A DNA stretch of 64,000 nucleotides from Bog-473 sp963701955 (GTDB lineage: Bacteria; Actinomycetota; Acidimicrobiia; Acidimicrobiales; RAAP-2), in the NCBI GenBank assembly GCA_963701955.1, contig OY969694.1, positions 2,728,001 to 2,792,000 on the forward strand. Reading direction: 5' to 3'. Made by a program: the position numbers and the translations under genes. Below the pieces are notes generated by a model, which saw only the letters and a list, made by a program, of their open reading frames with translations, made no database searches and was not told the DNA's origin. Shown here one piece after another: positions 18,831-28,782 of this stretch. Each line of letters begins with the position of its first letter. Position 1 is the stretch's first letter.

Positions 18831-18914
18831 GCCCAAGAATGTGCAGGGCGGCGGCCGCCGGGGCAAGTGGACCCGTGGACCGTCTGCGGCCACGTGCGCT
18901 AGACAGGCCGAGTG

Positions 18915-19783
18915 ATGCCCAGGGACATCAGGGAGCTGCTCGACGATCCCGAGGCCTACGCCGCCGAACTGCGCCGGCGCTGGGGCGGCTTGCTGAGCTA
19001 CCGCTACATCGGCCGGCGCTGGTCCTCCATGGACGTCGGGCCCGCCGACGACACGGTCACGCTCCGCCGCGACATGCGGAGCCCGACTGGCGCCATCCTC
19101 CTGGCCGTGCTCGGGCATCGCCGCACCCGAGGGCGGGGGCAGGAGCGACCTCGAGGCGGTGCCCAACCCGGTGATCCATTCGTGCCAGGTCCTCGATCCC
19201 GGGCGCGACGTCCGGCGCATTGCGGTGGTGTCGGAGGTCCTCAAGCAGGGCCGGCAGATGGGGTACAGCCGCTCGCGCATTGTCGACGCGGAGCAGCCGG
19301 ACCGGGTGCTCGCACTGACGCAGGGCCAGGGCGTCAGCATCGGCACGCCGCCGGCCGGGCTCGACAAGATGCCGGTGGACCCGATCGTGGTCGAGGACGG
19401 TCCGGACCTGCCGCCGCTCTGGCAGGTCTTCGGGGCCGCACGCCGCCCCGACGGTCACTGGGCGCTGCCGGTGCTGTCGTCGGAGGTCGCCTCGCCCGAC
19501 GCGGCGTTGCACCTCGGTCCCCAGTTCGTCCTGTTGGAGACGGCGGCCTTCGACCAGGCCGCCGAGGACGCCGCAGAGGCCAGCTGCGGGACGGATCGGC
19601 TCGAGGCGCTCTCCTCGCACGTGATGTTCCTCGCCCGGGGCAAGGTCGGTCCGTTCCGGGCCGACGCGGAGAGCGGTCGGCGGGCTCGATGGCGTGGTGG
19701 CGGTGCGGGTCGTCCTCCACGACGAGGGCGACGGCGATCGCGCCGTGACCGCCGCCTCCTATCAGTTCCGGCTGGCGACCTAG
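18915..19783 (+). CDS. Hotdog-fold thioesterase-like protein, frameshifted
   Basis: Rejoined frames give about 285 residues: MPRDIRELLDDPEAYAAELR, RRWGGLLSYRYIGRRWSSMD, MRSPTGAILLAVLGIAAPEG, then PVIHSCQVLDPGRDVRRIAV and a second half ending VTAASYQFRLAT. The pattern of two substrate-binding hotdog halves (TGAILLAVLGIAAPE in one, PALHLGPQFVLLETAAF region in the other) resembles PaaI/TesB-like thioesterases, but catalytic residues are not obvious. Indels lie near 19125 and 19680. It starts 85 bases from the divergent TesB thioesterase. The assignment is by fold pattern only; a non-catalytic acyl-binding role is possible. Confidence 0.5.
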
Positions 19784-19812
19784 CCGGAAGCGCCGGAGCA
19801 GCTCGGAGCCCG

Positions 19813-20885
19813 TCAGCCTCGCCGGCGCACCCCGGCCGGCTTCCCGGACCGCCCGGACCCACTCCGCCCACGTCTCCAAGCGGCGCCAGAACAGCTCGCG
19901 TGTCCCAGCGAAGTTGTGCATGTGCGCCATCCGTGGGCAGACGAAGAGGTCGACGCTGGCAGCCGACTCGTACGCCCGCGGCTCGCCGCGCGGATCGACC
20001 AGGACGTCACGCTCGCCCAACGCCACGAGGACGGGTGCCCGGATGGCGGCGGCCTCCGCCAGTGTGGATCCCGGTGCGAGGCACCACAGCACCGCGGTGG
20101 CCGGGATGGTGGCGGATCCCCACGGCGGGAGGTCGCCGTGCCGGGCCGGGTAGTCCTCCATGTCGCGCCGCACGACCGCGGGATCGACGTCGTCGTAGTG
20201 GAAGCCCCATGCCATCGGCTGCGCGTCCGGCGCCTCGGCCAAGGCCGCCGGATCAGCAGTTCGGCAGTTCGGCCAGCGCCGGCCCGTTGGTGAAGACACC
20301 GTCGGACAGCTGCGCGTCGCGCGGCACCCACGGGAAGCGGGAGCGGTGGCTGCGCCGGGCGCCGTCGGCGGCTGCGTCCGCAACGGGCTGTAGCCGAGAA
20401 CGGCGACGCCGTCGTACCCGTGATGCCGTCCCTGCTGCACGATGGTGAAGGCGCCACCCATCGACTGGCCGATGCCGATGGTGACGGAAGTCCGTCACGG
20501 GGTCCAGCCCGTCCATCAGGGTGCCGGCCGCCAGCCTCTGCCTCACTTCGGTCTCTGCGGCCTCGACTGGCCGCGATGACGGGCGCGAACGTCAGCCGGT
20601 CGGGATCGTGCAGCGAGCTCTCGCCCACGCCGAGGTGATCGACCGAGACGAAGATCCAGCCGCGTTCGGCATGCCAGGCGGCCTGGGCCCCGGGCCCGGG
20701 ACCGGGCAGGTCCTCGGTGTAGTAGCCGCGGCTGTAGCCGGCGCCCGGCTTGGCGAAGCAGACGACCGGAGATCGTCCGGCAGCGCGTCGGGCGCGGTGA
20801 CGGTGAGCGCAATGTGCGCCGGCTCACCGAGCCCGGCGGCTTCCGTGACATCGATCTGCAGGTCGATCGACCGCACCGGCGGCAC
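19813..20885 (-). CDS. Alpha/beta-hydrolase family protein, multiply frameshifted
   Basis: Reassembled from three frames: N-terminal SIDLQIDVTEAAGLGEPAHI, then GYYTEDLPGPGPGAQAAWHA with WIFVSVDHLGVGESS, then MGGAFTIVQQGRHHGYDGVA, where the GQSMGG-type nucleophile elbow should lie just before (seen as SIGQSMGGAF across an indel near 20470), and the C-terminal APVLVALGERDVLVDPR and PRMAHMHNFAGTRELFWRRL with the expected Asp and His. The fold and triad are therefore consistent with a serine hydrolase of about 350 residues. It follows the SDR gene by 24 bases. Indels near 20770, 20560, 20480 and 20270 make the exact ends uncertain. The substrate is unknown; the PRMAHMHNF tail resembles bacterial esterases acting on small acyl compounds. 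Confidence 0.6.
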
Positions 20886-20909
20886 CGTGCGCCCCGCCTT
20901 CTCGATCGC

Positions 20910-21667
20910 CTATTTGGGGGCGAAGCGGGTGCCGGCGTCGAGCCGGATGCAGAGGCCGTTGAGCATCGGGTTCTCGACGATCGCCACGGCGAGCTTGCCG
21001 TACTCCTCGGGCCGGCCCAGGCGCTTGGGGAAGGCGGCGTCCTTGGTCAAGGTGGCGGCGAACTCGTCGGGGATCCCTTCGGTGAGTCCGGTGGCGAACA
21101 GGCTCGGCGCGATGGCCATGGCGCGGATGCCGAGGCTGCCCAGGTCGCGGGCCATGGTGAACACCATGCCGACGATGCCCGACTTGGCCGCGGCGTAGGC
21201 CACCTGCCCGATCTGGCCTTCGTAGGCGGCGATGGAGGCGGTGTCGATCATGACGCCACGCTCGCCGTCCTCGGGCTCGTTGGTCGACATGTGGAACGCC
21301 TGCAGGCGGTTGAGGTTGAACGTGCCGATCAGATTCAGCTCAATGGTCTGGCGGAAGGTGTCCAGCGGGTGCGGGCCGTCCTTGCTGAGCGTGCGCTTGG
21401 CGGCGCCCCCGCCGGCGGTGTTCACCGCAATGTGCAGTCCGCCGAGCGCATCGACCGCGTCGGCCAGGGCGGACTCGGTCTGGGCGTCGTCCAGGATGTT
21501 GACCTCGTGGAATGTGCCCCCGAGCTCCTTGGCGACTTCGGCGCCGGCGGTGTTCGGCAGGTCGAGGATGGCGATGTCCGCACCCTTGGCCGGAGCAGCT
21601 CCGCCGAGGCCTTGGCCATGCCCGACGCCCCGCCGACGATGACGGCCTTCTTGCCCTGGATCTCCAC
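20910..21667 (-). CDS. Short-chain dehydrogenase/reductase (3-hydroxyacyl-CoA dehydrogenase-like), one frameshift
   Basis: The GTG at 21667 gives VEIQGKKAVIVGGASGMAKA, the Rossmann glycine motif (GGASGMAKA). After an indel near 21590 the chain continues ADIAILDLPNTAGAEVAKEL, NTAGGGAAKRTL, MIDTASIAAYEGQIGQVAYA with the Ser-Tyr-Lys triad (S in DTASIAAYEG, YAAAKSG), and ends LNGLCIRLDAGTRFAPK. The sequence is closest in style to type II 3-hydroxyacyl-CoA dehydrogenases (HSD17B10-like), which oxidise 3-hydroxyacyl-CoA or hydroxysteroids with NAD. It is divergent from a crotonase, with copy F of the shared motif between them, and heads a two-gene unit with the alpha/beta hydrolase. Confidence 0.82.
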
Positions 21668-21849
21668 GTCGTGTCCTCTCTGTCCTTCTGTTCTTTCGTT
21701 CAGTTTGCTTGCGATTGGACTACATCGCTGCCGTTTGCTCCCGGTTACTTTTCTGGGTCGTTGCCAACCGGGTGATCCGCCTCGCCTGCGTTGCCGTGGG
21801 CGGGTCTGTGTGATGCTGGCTGGCCGCGCAGGCCCGGCCGCAAACCGGG

Positions 21850-21869
21850 AAAAAGAGTGTACCATTTTC
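21850..21869. promoter_or_regulatory. Copy F of the shared motif, between SDR and crotonase
   Basis: AAAAAGAGTGTACCATTTTC lies 33 bases before the crotonase ATG at 21902 and 183 bases before the divergent SDR start. The AAA...TTT arms and GTRTAC core match the other copies. Confidence 0.45.
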
Positions 21870-21901
21870 GCCTCGCATCGTCACGGGGCCCAGGAGGATC
21901 C

Positions 21902-22678
21902 ATGGAACGCGCAGCCATCCAGTTCGACGTCGCCGACAACGTGGCGACCATCACGCTGAACCGGCCCGACAGCCTTGAACTCGTTCAACAACGACATGGC
22001 GGCCGACATGCAGTGGGCCTGGGAGACCGTCCGCGACACCGATGACATCTACTGCGTCGTGCTGCAGGCGAACGGCGACCGCGCCTTCTGTACGGGCGTC
22101 GACATCCGCGGCGGCGATCTCTGGTTCATGAAGGACAACGACTTCAACAGCTTCGACCCTGGCGAGACACTGGGGCCGAAGCTGCAGTACAAGGTCTGGA
22201 AGCCCGTCGTCACTGCCGTGCACGGGCTCTGCGCGGGCGGAGCGCAGTACTTCTTGAACGAGTCGGACATCATCATCTGCTCTGACGACGCCGTCTTCTT
22301 CGACCCCCACGCCAACGTGGGGATCGTCAGCGCGCTCGAGCCGATCGGCATGCTGCACCGCGGCGTGCCGCTCGGGGACGTGTTGCGCTGGGCACTCATG
22401 GGCAACGAGGAGCGCATCACGGCCGAGACCGCGCTCCGCCTGGGCCTCGTCACCGAAGTGGTGAGCCGGGACGCGTTGCGCGACCGTGCCCGCGAGATCG
22501 CCTTGTCGATCGCCCGGCGCAATCCCAAGGCGATTCAGGGGACCATCCGGGCCATTTGGGAGTCCCTCGACATGACACGGACGCCGGCCCTGCAGAACGG
22601 GTTCTCCTACACGCTCATCGGCAACTACCCGTCCAACCCGCCGGCGCCCGGGACAAGTCGGAGACGCAGTACCGCTAG
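21902..22678 (+). CDS. Enoyl-CoA hydratase/isomerase family protein with atypical active-site loop, frameshifted
   Basis: The start has a perfect AGGAGG ribosome-binding site four bases upstream. After an indel near 21975 the crotonase features are clear: VVLQANGDRAFCTGVDIRGG and VVTAVHGLCAGGAQYFLNES (both oxyanion strands). Where typical hydratases show F-G-x-P-E, this protein has FFDPHANVGIVSALEPIGML, so the usual Glu is replaced by His, and a later Glu may take over. This suggests a specialised isomerase, lyase or thioesterase within the fold. A second indel near 22650 precedes the terminal DKSETQYR and TAG at 22678. It is divergent from the SDR, probably sharing copy F of the motif. Confidence 0.8.
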
Positions 22679-22682
22679 GTCG

Positions 22683-23646
22683 TTATCCGGCGGAAGGGGC
22701 GGCCGAGACCGCAGCGGCCGCCTCTAGGTAGGGCCAGGCGACGTCCGGTGGGATGCCCCCGACCAGTGGCTGCAATCCGAGCACGTTCCCGGCGGCGATG
22801 AGTGCACGGGCTTCGTCCGGCGTGACGACCTGGTAGGCGCCCTTCTCCGCGGCCAGCTCGGCGACGCTCGACGCGCGGGAAATCGATGCCGTGCCCTCCC
22901 GATGGGCATTCCAGCCCGAGTAACTGACGGCGTCGAGCAACAGGTACTCGCCGATCTCCGCCCAGGCGCGCTCGGGGTCGTCGGCGACGAAGACGGTGTT
23001 GGGGATCCCGGCCGGCGAAATGATGCAGCCCGGCGCGTCGGGCCCGCCCTCGTCCCGGTAGACGTCCTCGAGTGCGAGGTCGTGCGACTCGGCGAGGAAC
23101 ATGAGGCCCAGACGAGCGGCGCGCCTGGCAGCGACCTCCGTTCCCCCGCCGTAGGCCAACATCGGCCCGCCCGGAGTGAACGGTCCCGGTGTGATGCGGA
23201 TGACGCGCCCATCGATCTCCACTGAGTCGCCCGCCCAGAGCCTTTGCAGCAGTCTGATGCGGTCCTCGACGAGATGGCCCCGACCGGCGCGCTGCACGCC
23301 GAACATGGCGAACTCCTCGTCGCGGTAGCCGATCCCGATCACGTACGAGACCCGACCCCGGCTGAGGAGGTCGACGACGGCCAGGTCTTCTGCGAGTTTC
23401 ACGGGCTCGTAGAGCGCCAGCAACAGCGCGGCCACCGTGATGGGGATGCGGGTCGTCGCGCGCCGCCATGGCCGCCGCCAGGGGGACCGGAGATGGCAGG
23501 TAGCCGTCGTCAGCGGCGTGGTGCTGGCTCAGGATGGCGGCCAGCCCGCCGTGGTCCTCGGCCCAGGCGGCCATGTCGACGGCCGCCCCGTAGAGGTCGG
23601 CGCGCACCGCCGGGTCTGCGGTGGCCGATCGCATGGCAAAACGCAT
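22683..23646 (-). CDS. LLM-class (bacterial luciferase-like) flavin-dependent oxidoreductase, one frameshift
   Basis: The ATG at 23646 begins MRFAMRSATADPAVRADLYG, followed by WAEDHGGLAAILSQHHAADDG (the family's substrate/FMN strand). An indel near 23455 leads into ALYEPVKLAEDLAVVDLLSR, GRVSYVIGIGYRDEEFAMFG (the GxGYRxxEF signature), and MLAYGGGTEVAARRAARLGL. Total length is about 320 residues, normal for luciferase-like monooxygenases. Cofactor could be FMN or F420. It ends four bases from the convergent crotonase and is followed upstream by the thiolase gene 60 bases away, so it is probably co-transcribed with thiolase. Confidence 0.82.
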
Positions 23647-23705
23647 GGTGAACACGCACGATGCGTAGCACGGGTCCCGCGCCGCTCTCAACCGGACAGG
23701 TCGGC

Positions 23706-24944
23706 TCAGATCCGTTCGATGATGACCGCCGGCGCCATGCCGCCACCCGCGCACATGGTGACGAGGGCGACCTGCTTGTCCTGGCGCTCCAGCTCGTCCA
23801 GTACCGTGCCGACCAGAAGGGATCCCGTGGCACCGATGGGATGGCCGAGCGCGATGGCGCCCCCGTTCACGTTGATCTTCTGGCGGTCGATGTCGAGATC
23901 GCGGATGTACTTCTCCGGGACGACGGCGAACGCCTCGTTGACCTCGAACAGGTCGATGTTGGCCAGCGACATGCCGGCCTTGGCGAGCACCTTCTTGGTG
24001 GCCGGCACGGGCGCGTTGAGCATGAGGGTGGGGTCGTCGCCCATGTTGGCGGTGGCGACGATGCGGGCGCGGGGCTGCAGGCCGTGCGCCCGGGCGTAGT
24101 CGGGGGTCGTCAGGAGGATGGCGGCGGCCCCGTCGACCACACCCGAGGAGTTCCCGGCGTGGTGGACGTGGGCGATTTCCAGGCCGGGGAACTTCTGCAA
24201 GACCAGGGACCGGTACGTCGTCCCCTCCTCGTCGAGCGGATAGTCCGCCAGCGTCTCGAACGAAGAGGGCAACGAGGCCAGGGAGTCCGCCGTCGTGCCG
24301 GGGCGCGGGTACTCCTCCCGGTCCAGTGCGACGGACCCGTCCAGGTGGTGCACCGTCACGAGCGACCGGTCGAAGCGTCCCTCCTTGATGGCGATCTCGG
24401 CCCGGCGCTGTGACTCGGCGGCCAGCTCGTCCACGGCCCGGCGGTCGATCTTCTCCAGTGTGGCGATGGCATCGGCCGCGACGCCCTGGTTGGTCTGGGG
24501 ATGCAGGGCCCGCAGATGCTCGTTGCCGCTGTCGAGGAAGGGAGAGCGTGTCTTCAGGGCGTTCGCGCCGTAAGAGGACATCATTTCGGTCCCTCCGGCG
24601 ATGACGACGTCCTCCATCCCGGACATGACCGATGCGGCGGCGAAGTTCACCGACGAGATGCCCGACCCACAGAAGCGGTCCAGCGTGACACCGCTCGCGG
24701 TGGTGGCGTAGCCGGCATCGAGCGCTGCCATGCGGCCCAGGTCGCCGCCCTGTGTCCCGGCCTGATTCGAGGTGCCCCAGACGATGTCGTCCACGTCCCC
24801 GGTATCGAGGCCCGTGCGCTCGGCCAGTGCCCGCAGGACGGTGGCGCCGAGGACCTGCGGATGGAGCTCGGCCAGGGCGCCCTTGCCCACCTTGCCGATG
24901 CCACGCGGAGTCCGGCAGGCGTCGATGATCCAGGCCTCAGTCAC
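23706..24944 (-). CDS. Acetyl-CoA C-acyltransferase (thiolase)
   Basis: This unbroken 412-residue enzyme catalyses thiolytic cleavage of 3-oxoacyl-CoA. The nucleophilic Cys lies in LDRFCGSGISSVNFAA (about residue 90), the NEAFAVVPEKY segment precedes GGAIALGHPIGATGS with the catalytic His, and the C-terminal Cys is in VTMCAGGGMAPAVIIE. It is of the degradative FadA/type I length. Opening residues MTEAWIIDACRTPRGIGKVGKGALAELHP are typical of the thiolases found in actinobacterial lipid and sterol clusters. GTG at 24944 is the start. Copy G of the shared motif lies 64 bases upstream and also serves the divergent abhydrolase-domain gene. It supplies the last step of beta-oxidation for the genes around it. 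Confidence 0.93.
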   Translation of the reverse strand: MTEAWIIDACRTPRGIGKVGKGALAELHPQVLGATVLRALAERTGLDTGDVDDIVWGTSNQAGTQGGDLGRMAALDAGYATTASGVTLDRFCGSGISSVNFAAASVMSGMEDVVIAGGTEMMSSYGANALKTRSPFLDSGNEHLRALHPQTNQGVAADAIATLEKIDRRAVDELAAESQRRAEIAIKEGRFDRSLVTVHHLDGSVALDREEYPRPGTTADSLASLPSSFETLADYPLDEEGTTYRSLVLQKFPGLEIAHVHHAGNSSGVVDGAAAILLTTPDYARAHGLQPRARIVATANMGDDPTLMLNAPVPATKKVLAKAGMSLANIDLFEVNEAFAVVPEKYIRDLDIDRQKINVNGGAIALGHPIGATGSLLVGTVLDELERQDKQVALVTMCAGGGMAPAVIIERI

Positions 24945-25007
24945 GTCCTATCCTCATCCCTCTCCGCGCAGTGCGGGGTCGTGTCACCGCCCACAACGGG
25001 CCGGTGA

Positions 25008-25027
25008 CAAAGAGTATCCCCAATTTG
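25008..25027. promoter_or_regulatory. Copy G of the shared motif, between thiolase and abhydrolase-domain gene
   Basis: CAAAGAGTATCCCCAATTTG has CAAA...TTTG end arms. It is 50 bases before the plus-strand start at 25078 and 63 bases from the thiolase start on the other strand. Confidence 0.48.
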
Positions 25028-25077
25028 GCAGGCAGACCGAGCCGGTCCTCCTGCTGCCCGACCAGGGAGGATGACCC

Positions 25078-26517
25078 GTGGCCAGCACACGAGAGACAGC
25101 GTTTCGCGAGATGCCGGGCGCTGCACCGGACGTCATGCGGGACTACGACCTGGCGACGCTCGGGTACGAGGAGACCGAGTTCAGCTTCGAGGGGACGGCG
25201 GCGTCGTACGAGCTGCAGGGCGAGCGGGGCGCCGACGGGCAGTGGGACGCGACACCGGGCGCCGAGGCTCCGTTCCGGACCCGCATTGTGGTGCGGAAGC
25301 CGAAGGACGCGTTGCGGTTCAGCGGGACGGTCGTCGTGGAGTGGCACAACGTCTCGGCCGGCATCGACGCCGCGCCCGACTGGGGCTTCTTCCATCGCTC
25401 GCTGGCCGCCGCGGGCCACGCCTGGGTCGGCGTGTCGGCGCAGAAGGTCGGGATCGACGGCGGAGGCTTCGTCGAGAGCATCCACCTGAAGCTGCTGGCG
25501 CCGGAGCGCTACAAGGACCTGGAGCATCCCGGCGACGCCTGGTCCTTCGACATCTTCACGCAGGTCGGCCGGCTGCTGCAGCTGCCCGAGCGACGAGAAC
25601 CCGCTCGGCGGCCTGGCGCCCTCGCAGATCCTGGCGGCAGGCGAGTCGCAGTCGGCCGCCTGCCTGGTGACCTACATCAACGCCGTCGATCCTCATGCGC
25701 AGCTCTTCGACGGGTTCTTCGTGCACGGCCGACCGGCGTCGGGCGTGTCCATCGACGGGGTGTTCATCCCGGCGTCCGCGCGCGGCTGGGCATGGAGGCG
25801 ACGCGCGTGGCGATCTCGTCGACAGGCGAGCGCATCCGGGACGACGCTCGGGTGCCCGTCCTCGTGCTGCAGAGCGAGACCGACGTGATCCTGCTGGGTG
25901 GCGGCCTGGCCGAGCAGCCCGACTCCGACCGCCTGCGCGTGTGGGAGATGGCGGGGGCGGCGCACGCCGACACCTACACCGTCAGCGCCGGACGGCACGA
26001 CGACGGTACGTTGACCGCCGAGCGCATGGCCGAGCTGCTGCGCCCGACCACGAACCTCATGATCGGCCAGACGGACTACGCCGATCAACGCCGGGCCACA
26101 GCAGCACTACGTGGCCCAGGCGGCGCTGGCGCACCTGGTCCGTTGGGCGGCCGGGGGCGAGGCGCCGCCGTCGGCGCCCTCGCTCGAGCTCGACGCCGAC
26201 CGAACCGGCTACGTCCTCGACGAGCACGGCATCGCCAAGGGTGGGATCCGCACGCCGTGGGTCGACGTGCCGACTGCCGTCATGGCCGGTCTCGGGCAGA
26301 CGCGGCGAGACCTTCGCCATGCTGTTCGGCCGTACCGAGCCCTTCGACGACGCCACCCTGTCGACGCTCTATCCCGGTGGCGAGGACGAGTACCTCGAAC
26401 GGTTCGCCGCTTCGCTTGGACGCCGCCATCGCCGCCGGTTTCCTGCTGGAGGAGGACCGCATCGAGATCCTGGCCGTGGCGGCGCACTCCTACCCGCTGC
26501 GCCTCGCCGACGGGTGA
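25078..26517 (+). CDS. Alpha/beta-hydrolase-domain protein (large, Abhydrolase_10-like), frameshifted
   Basis: GTG at 25078 follows GGGAGGATGACCC. Recognisable blocks are RIVVRKPKDALRFSGTVVVE with WHNVSAGIDAAPDWGF, HAWVGVSAQKVGIDGGG, the nucleophile region ILAAGESQSAACLVTYINAV (GESQS), VPVLVLQSETDVILLGG, WEMAGAAHADTYT (probable His), and a C-terminal FLLEEDRIEILAVA. These are typical of the large proteins annotated only as alpha/beta hydrolase domain-containing. About five indels (near 25600, 25790, 26090, 26300 and 26415) interrupt it; the total is about 480 residues. The GESQS elbow supports a serine esterase, with unknown substrate. It is divergent from thiolase with a shared motif between. 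Confidence 0.7.
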   Translation: MASTRETAFREMPGAAPDVMRDYDLATLGYEETEFSFEGTAASYELQGERGADGQWDATPGAEAPFRTRIVVRKPKDALRFSGTVVVEWHNVSAGIDAAPDWGFFHRSLAAAGHAWVGVSAQKVGIDGGGFVESIHLKLLAPERYKDLEHPGDAWSFDIFTQVGRLLQLPERREPARRPGALADPGGRRVAVGRLPGDLHQRRRSSCAALRRVLRARPTGVGRVHRRGVHPGVRARLGMEATRVAISSTGERIRDDARVPVLVLQSETDVILLGGGLAEQPDSDRLRVWEMAGAAHADTYTVSAGRHDDGTLTAERMAELLRPTTNLMIGQTDYADQRRATAALRGPGGAGAPGPLGGRGRGAAVGALARARRRPNRLRPRRARHRQGWDPHAVGRRADCRHGRSRADAARPSPCCSAVPSPSTTPPCRRSIPVARTSTSNGSPLRLDAAIAAGFLLEEDRIEILAVAAHSYPLRLADG

Positions 26518-26655
26518 CGTCGTCGAGGGGCGGAATGCAGCATGCTCTTTCCGCCGACGCGTCGCTGTCGACGTCGGGCGCCGAACGTGGATCGTCGCTC
26601 TTGACCTGAGACGTCCCTCCCGACCTGAGGCTGCGGACCCCCTCTGATAGGGTGC

Positions 26656-26677
26656 AAAAAAGAGGGTCCTCTTTTCC
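26656..26677 (+). promoter_or_regulatory. Copy H of the shared motif: 18-bp near-perfect dyad upstream of an ABC exporter
   Basis: AAAAGAGG-GT-CCTCTTTT (26658-26675) has perfect 8-bp arms around two central bases. It lies 17 bases before the ATG at 26692. Its centre (GGTCCT) is a poor -10 box, which argues that the conserved feature is a protein-binding dyad and not only a promoter element. Confidence 0.6.
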
Positions 26678-26691
26678 CTTCGGGAGGGTGC

Positions 26692-27625
26692 ATGGAGCAG
26701 TCAATGTTGCGCTGTGAGGGCCTGCGCAAGAGCTACGGCGACCGGGAAGCCGTCGAAGGGCGTGTCCTTCTCCATCGCCGAGGGCGAGTGCTACGGCCTG
26801 CTCGGGCCCAACGGTGCCGGAAAGACCACGACCATCTCCATGCTGTGCGGGCTCATCGTCCCCGACCAGGGAGAGGTCACCATCGACGGGTTCGCCGGCG
26901 GCAGCCTCGAGGCCAAGGCGGCGGTCGGTTACGTCCCCCAGGACCTGGCCCTGTACCCCGACCTCTCCGCCGTCGAGAACCTGACCTTCTTCGGCCAGCT
27001 CTACGGACTGGGCGGCAAGGAGCTCCAGGGCCGCATCGGCGAGACGCTGGAGCTGGTCGGGCTGGCGGACCGGGGCAAGGACCGCATCGGGACCTATTCG
27101 GGCGGCATGAAGCGGCGGGCCAACATGGCGGCCGGACTGCTGCATCGGCCCAAGCTGCTCGTCCTCGACGAGCCCACCGTCGGCGTCGACCCGCAGAGCC
27201 GCAACGCCATTCTCGAGACCGTCGGCGCGCCTCGGCATCGCCGTCCTCTACACGACGCACTACATGGAAGAGGCGGCCCGGCTGTGCGACCGCATCGGCA
27301 TCATCGACGACGGGCAGCTCGTCGCCGAGGGGACGGCCGAGTCGCTGATCGGCACCCACGGTGGCCGGGACAAGGTGCACCTGTCCTGCGACGGTGCCTC
27401 GCTCGACGATCCTCTCCGCCGCCTGCCTCGAGCTCGCCAACGTGCACGACGTCCACCAGCACGAGGGCAGCCTGGAGCTGACGACGGACCACGGTCCTGC
27501 CGTCCTCTCCGCCGTCGTCGCTGTCGCCACGAAGCACGGGGTCGATCTCACGGGGGTCGAGGTGCGCACGCCGAACCTCGAAGACGTCTTCTTGAGCTCT
27601 CACCGGGAAAGAGCTCCGGGATTGA
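26692..27625 (+). CDS. ABC transporter ATP-binding protein (ABC-2/DrrA type), frameshifted
   Basis: It powers an ABC-2 exporter with the two permeases that follow. Walker A is GLLGPNGAGKTTTISMLCGL, the Q-loop lies in VGYVPQDLALYPDLSAVEN, the signature is TYSGGMKRRANMAAGLL, Walker B is LLVLDEPTVGVDP, and the H-loop is LYTTHYMEEAARLCD. Indels near 26755, 27225, 27410 and 27595 shift the frame. The true end is LTGKELRD with TGA at 27623-27625, which is the ordinary terminus of this subfamily and overlaps the TTG start of the next permease. The ATG at 26692 is placed after GGGAGGG. It carries the AAAAGAGG-GT-CCTCTTTT dyad just upstream. Confidence 0.87.
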
Positions 27626-28781
27626 TTCGCGTCATCGCGTGGAACGAGCTTCACCGCCGGCTGCGCGATCGCTCCGTCCTGATCGGGTGCCTGGCCGCGC
27701 CGCTGTTGATGGCGGCCGTCCTCGGGTTGTCGTTCGCAGGCGGGGCCAACGTGGCCCCCGTGCGCATCGGCGTGGCGGGGGCGTCGTCCCAGACGTTGAC
27801 GGCCGCGCTGGCGGCCAGCCAGCTCCCGAAGAACGTCACGGTCTCCACGTTGCCCAGCCAGCAGTCGGTCAAGGACGCCGTGGCGAACGGCACCCTCGAT
27901 GCCGGGGTCGCGGTCTTGCCGTCGCAGTTGCGCCTCCATACCTTGCTCGTGCCGATCGTCGACCCGGGCGCGACGCACACGCCGGGCTTCGACGTGGTCA
28001 CCAAGGGCACGTCACCGTTGGGGGAGGAGTACGCCGAATCGGTGGCGGCCGGCATGGCGAGCGTGATGTACGCCAGCCGGGTGCCGCACATGGAAGCGAC
28101 GGGGGCGACGGGCGACGGGGGCGACAGGCAGACGACCCGGCGACGGTCGCGGTCAAGAGCCGGGACGTGGGTCACGGCGGCAAAGTCAACCTGAACTTCT
28201 TCGCGCCCAACATCGCGGTCGTCTTCCTCTTCATCGGGAGCGGTCTCGGCATGCGCTCCTTGCTGATGGAGAGGGCGGCCGGCACGCTCGCCCGGATCAC
28301 GGCGGCACCGGTGCGGCCCACCCAGATCGTCCTCGGCAAGCTGCTGGCGATCTTCCTCACGGGCCTGGCCACCGTCTTCGTGATCTGGGCGGTGACGACG
28401 TACGGCTTCGGCGCCGACTGGGGCAACCTGTTCGGGGTCCTCCTGATGGCGATCGGCGCCACGGCGGCAATGTGCGGCATCGGCGTCTTCCTCACGTCGC
28501 TGGCCAAGACGGAGCAGCAGGCCTTCGGCATCACGTTGCTGGTGGGTCTGTTCCTGGCGTTGGTGGGCGGGAACCTGTTGCCGTCGGGCTCACTGCCCGA
28601 CGCTTTCCAGGTGCTGGCGCTGGGCACGCCGAACGGTTGGGCGCTGGTCGGCTTCGGCCGTCTCGACCAACTCGGTGAGCCGGCGAGCAGCGTCATCGGG
28701 CCCTTCGTGGTCCTCCTGGTCATCGCCGTCGTGGCCGGCGGCCTGGCCATGACCCGCGTGCGCAAGATGGTGGAGCCGTGA
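27622..28781 (+). CDS. ABC-2 type permease, one frameshift
   Basis: The TTG start overlaps the ATPase stop (TTGA). The protein opens LIRVIAWNELHRRLRDRSVLIG with one membrane helix at about residues 20-38, then has an extracellular domain of about 170 residues, and five more helices from NFFAPNIAVVFLFIGSGLGM onward, which is the ABC2_membrane_3 layout. RTLxRI-like sequence AAGTLARITAAPVRPTQIVLGK links helices 2 and 3, as usual. One indel lies near 28135. It ends one base before the GTG of a second permease, implying a heterodimeric membrane part. Cargo is unknown; such exporters often move drugs, lipids or antibiotics. Confidence 0.83.
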
Positions 28782-28782
28782 C

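Noticed and set aside
17544..19367. Apparent single frame joining thioesterase and acyl-CoA dehydrogenase
   Set aside because: The run-through depends on an uncorrected indel near 17950. In another frame the thioesterase ends at 17855, and the dehydrogenase has its own motif and start codon.
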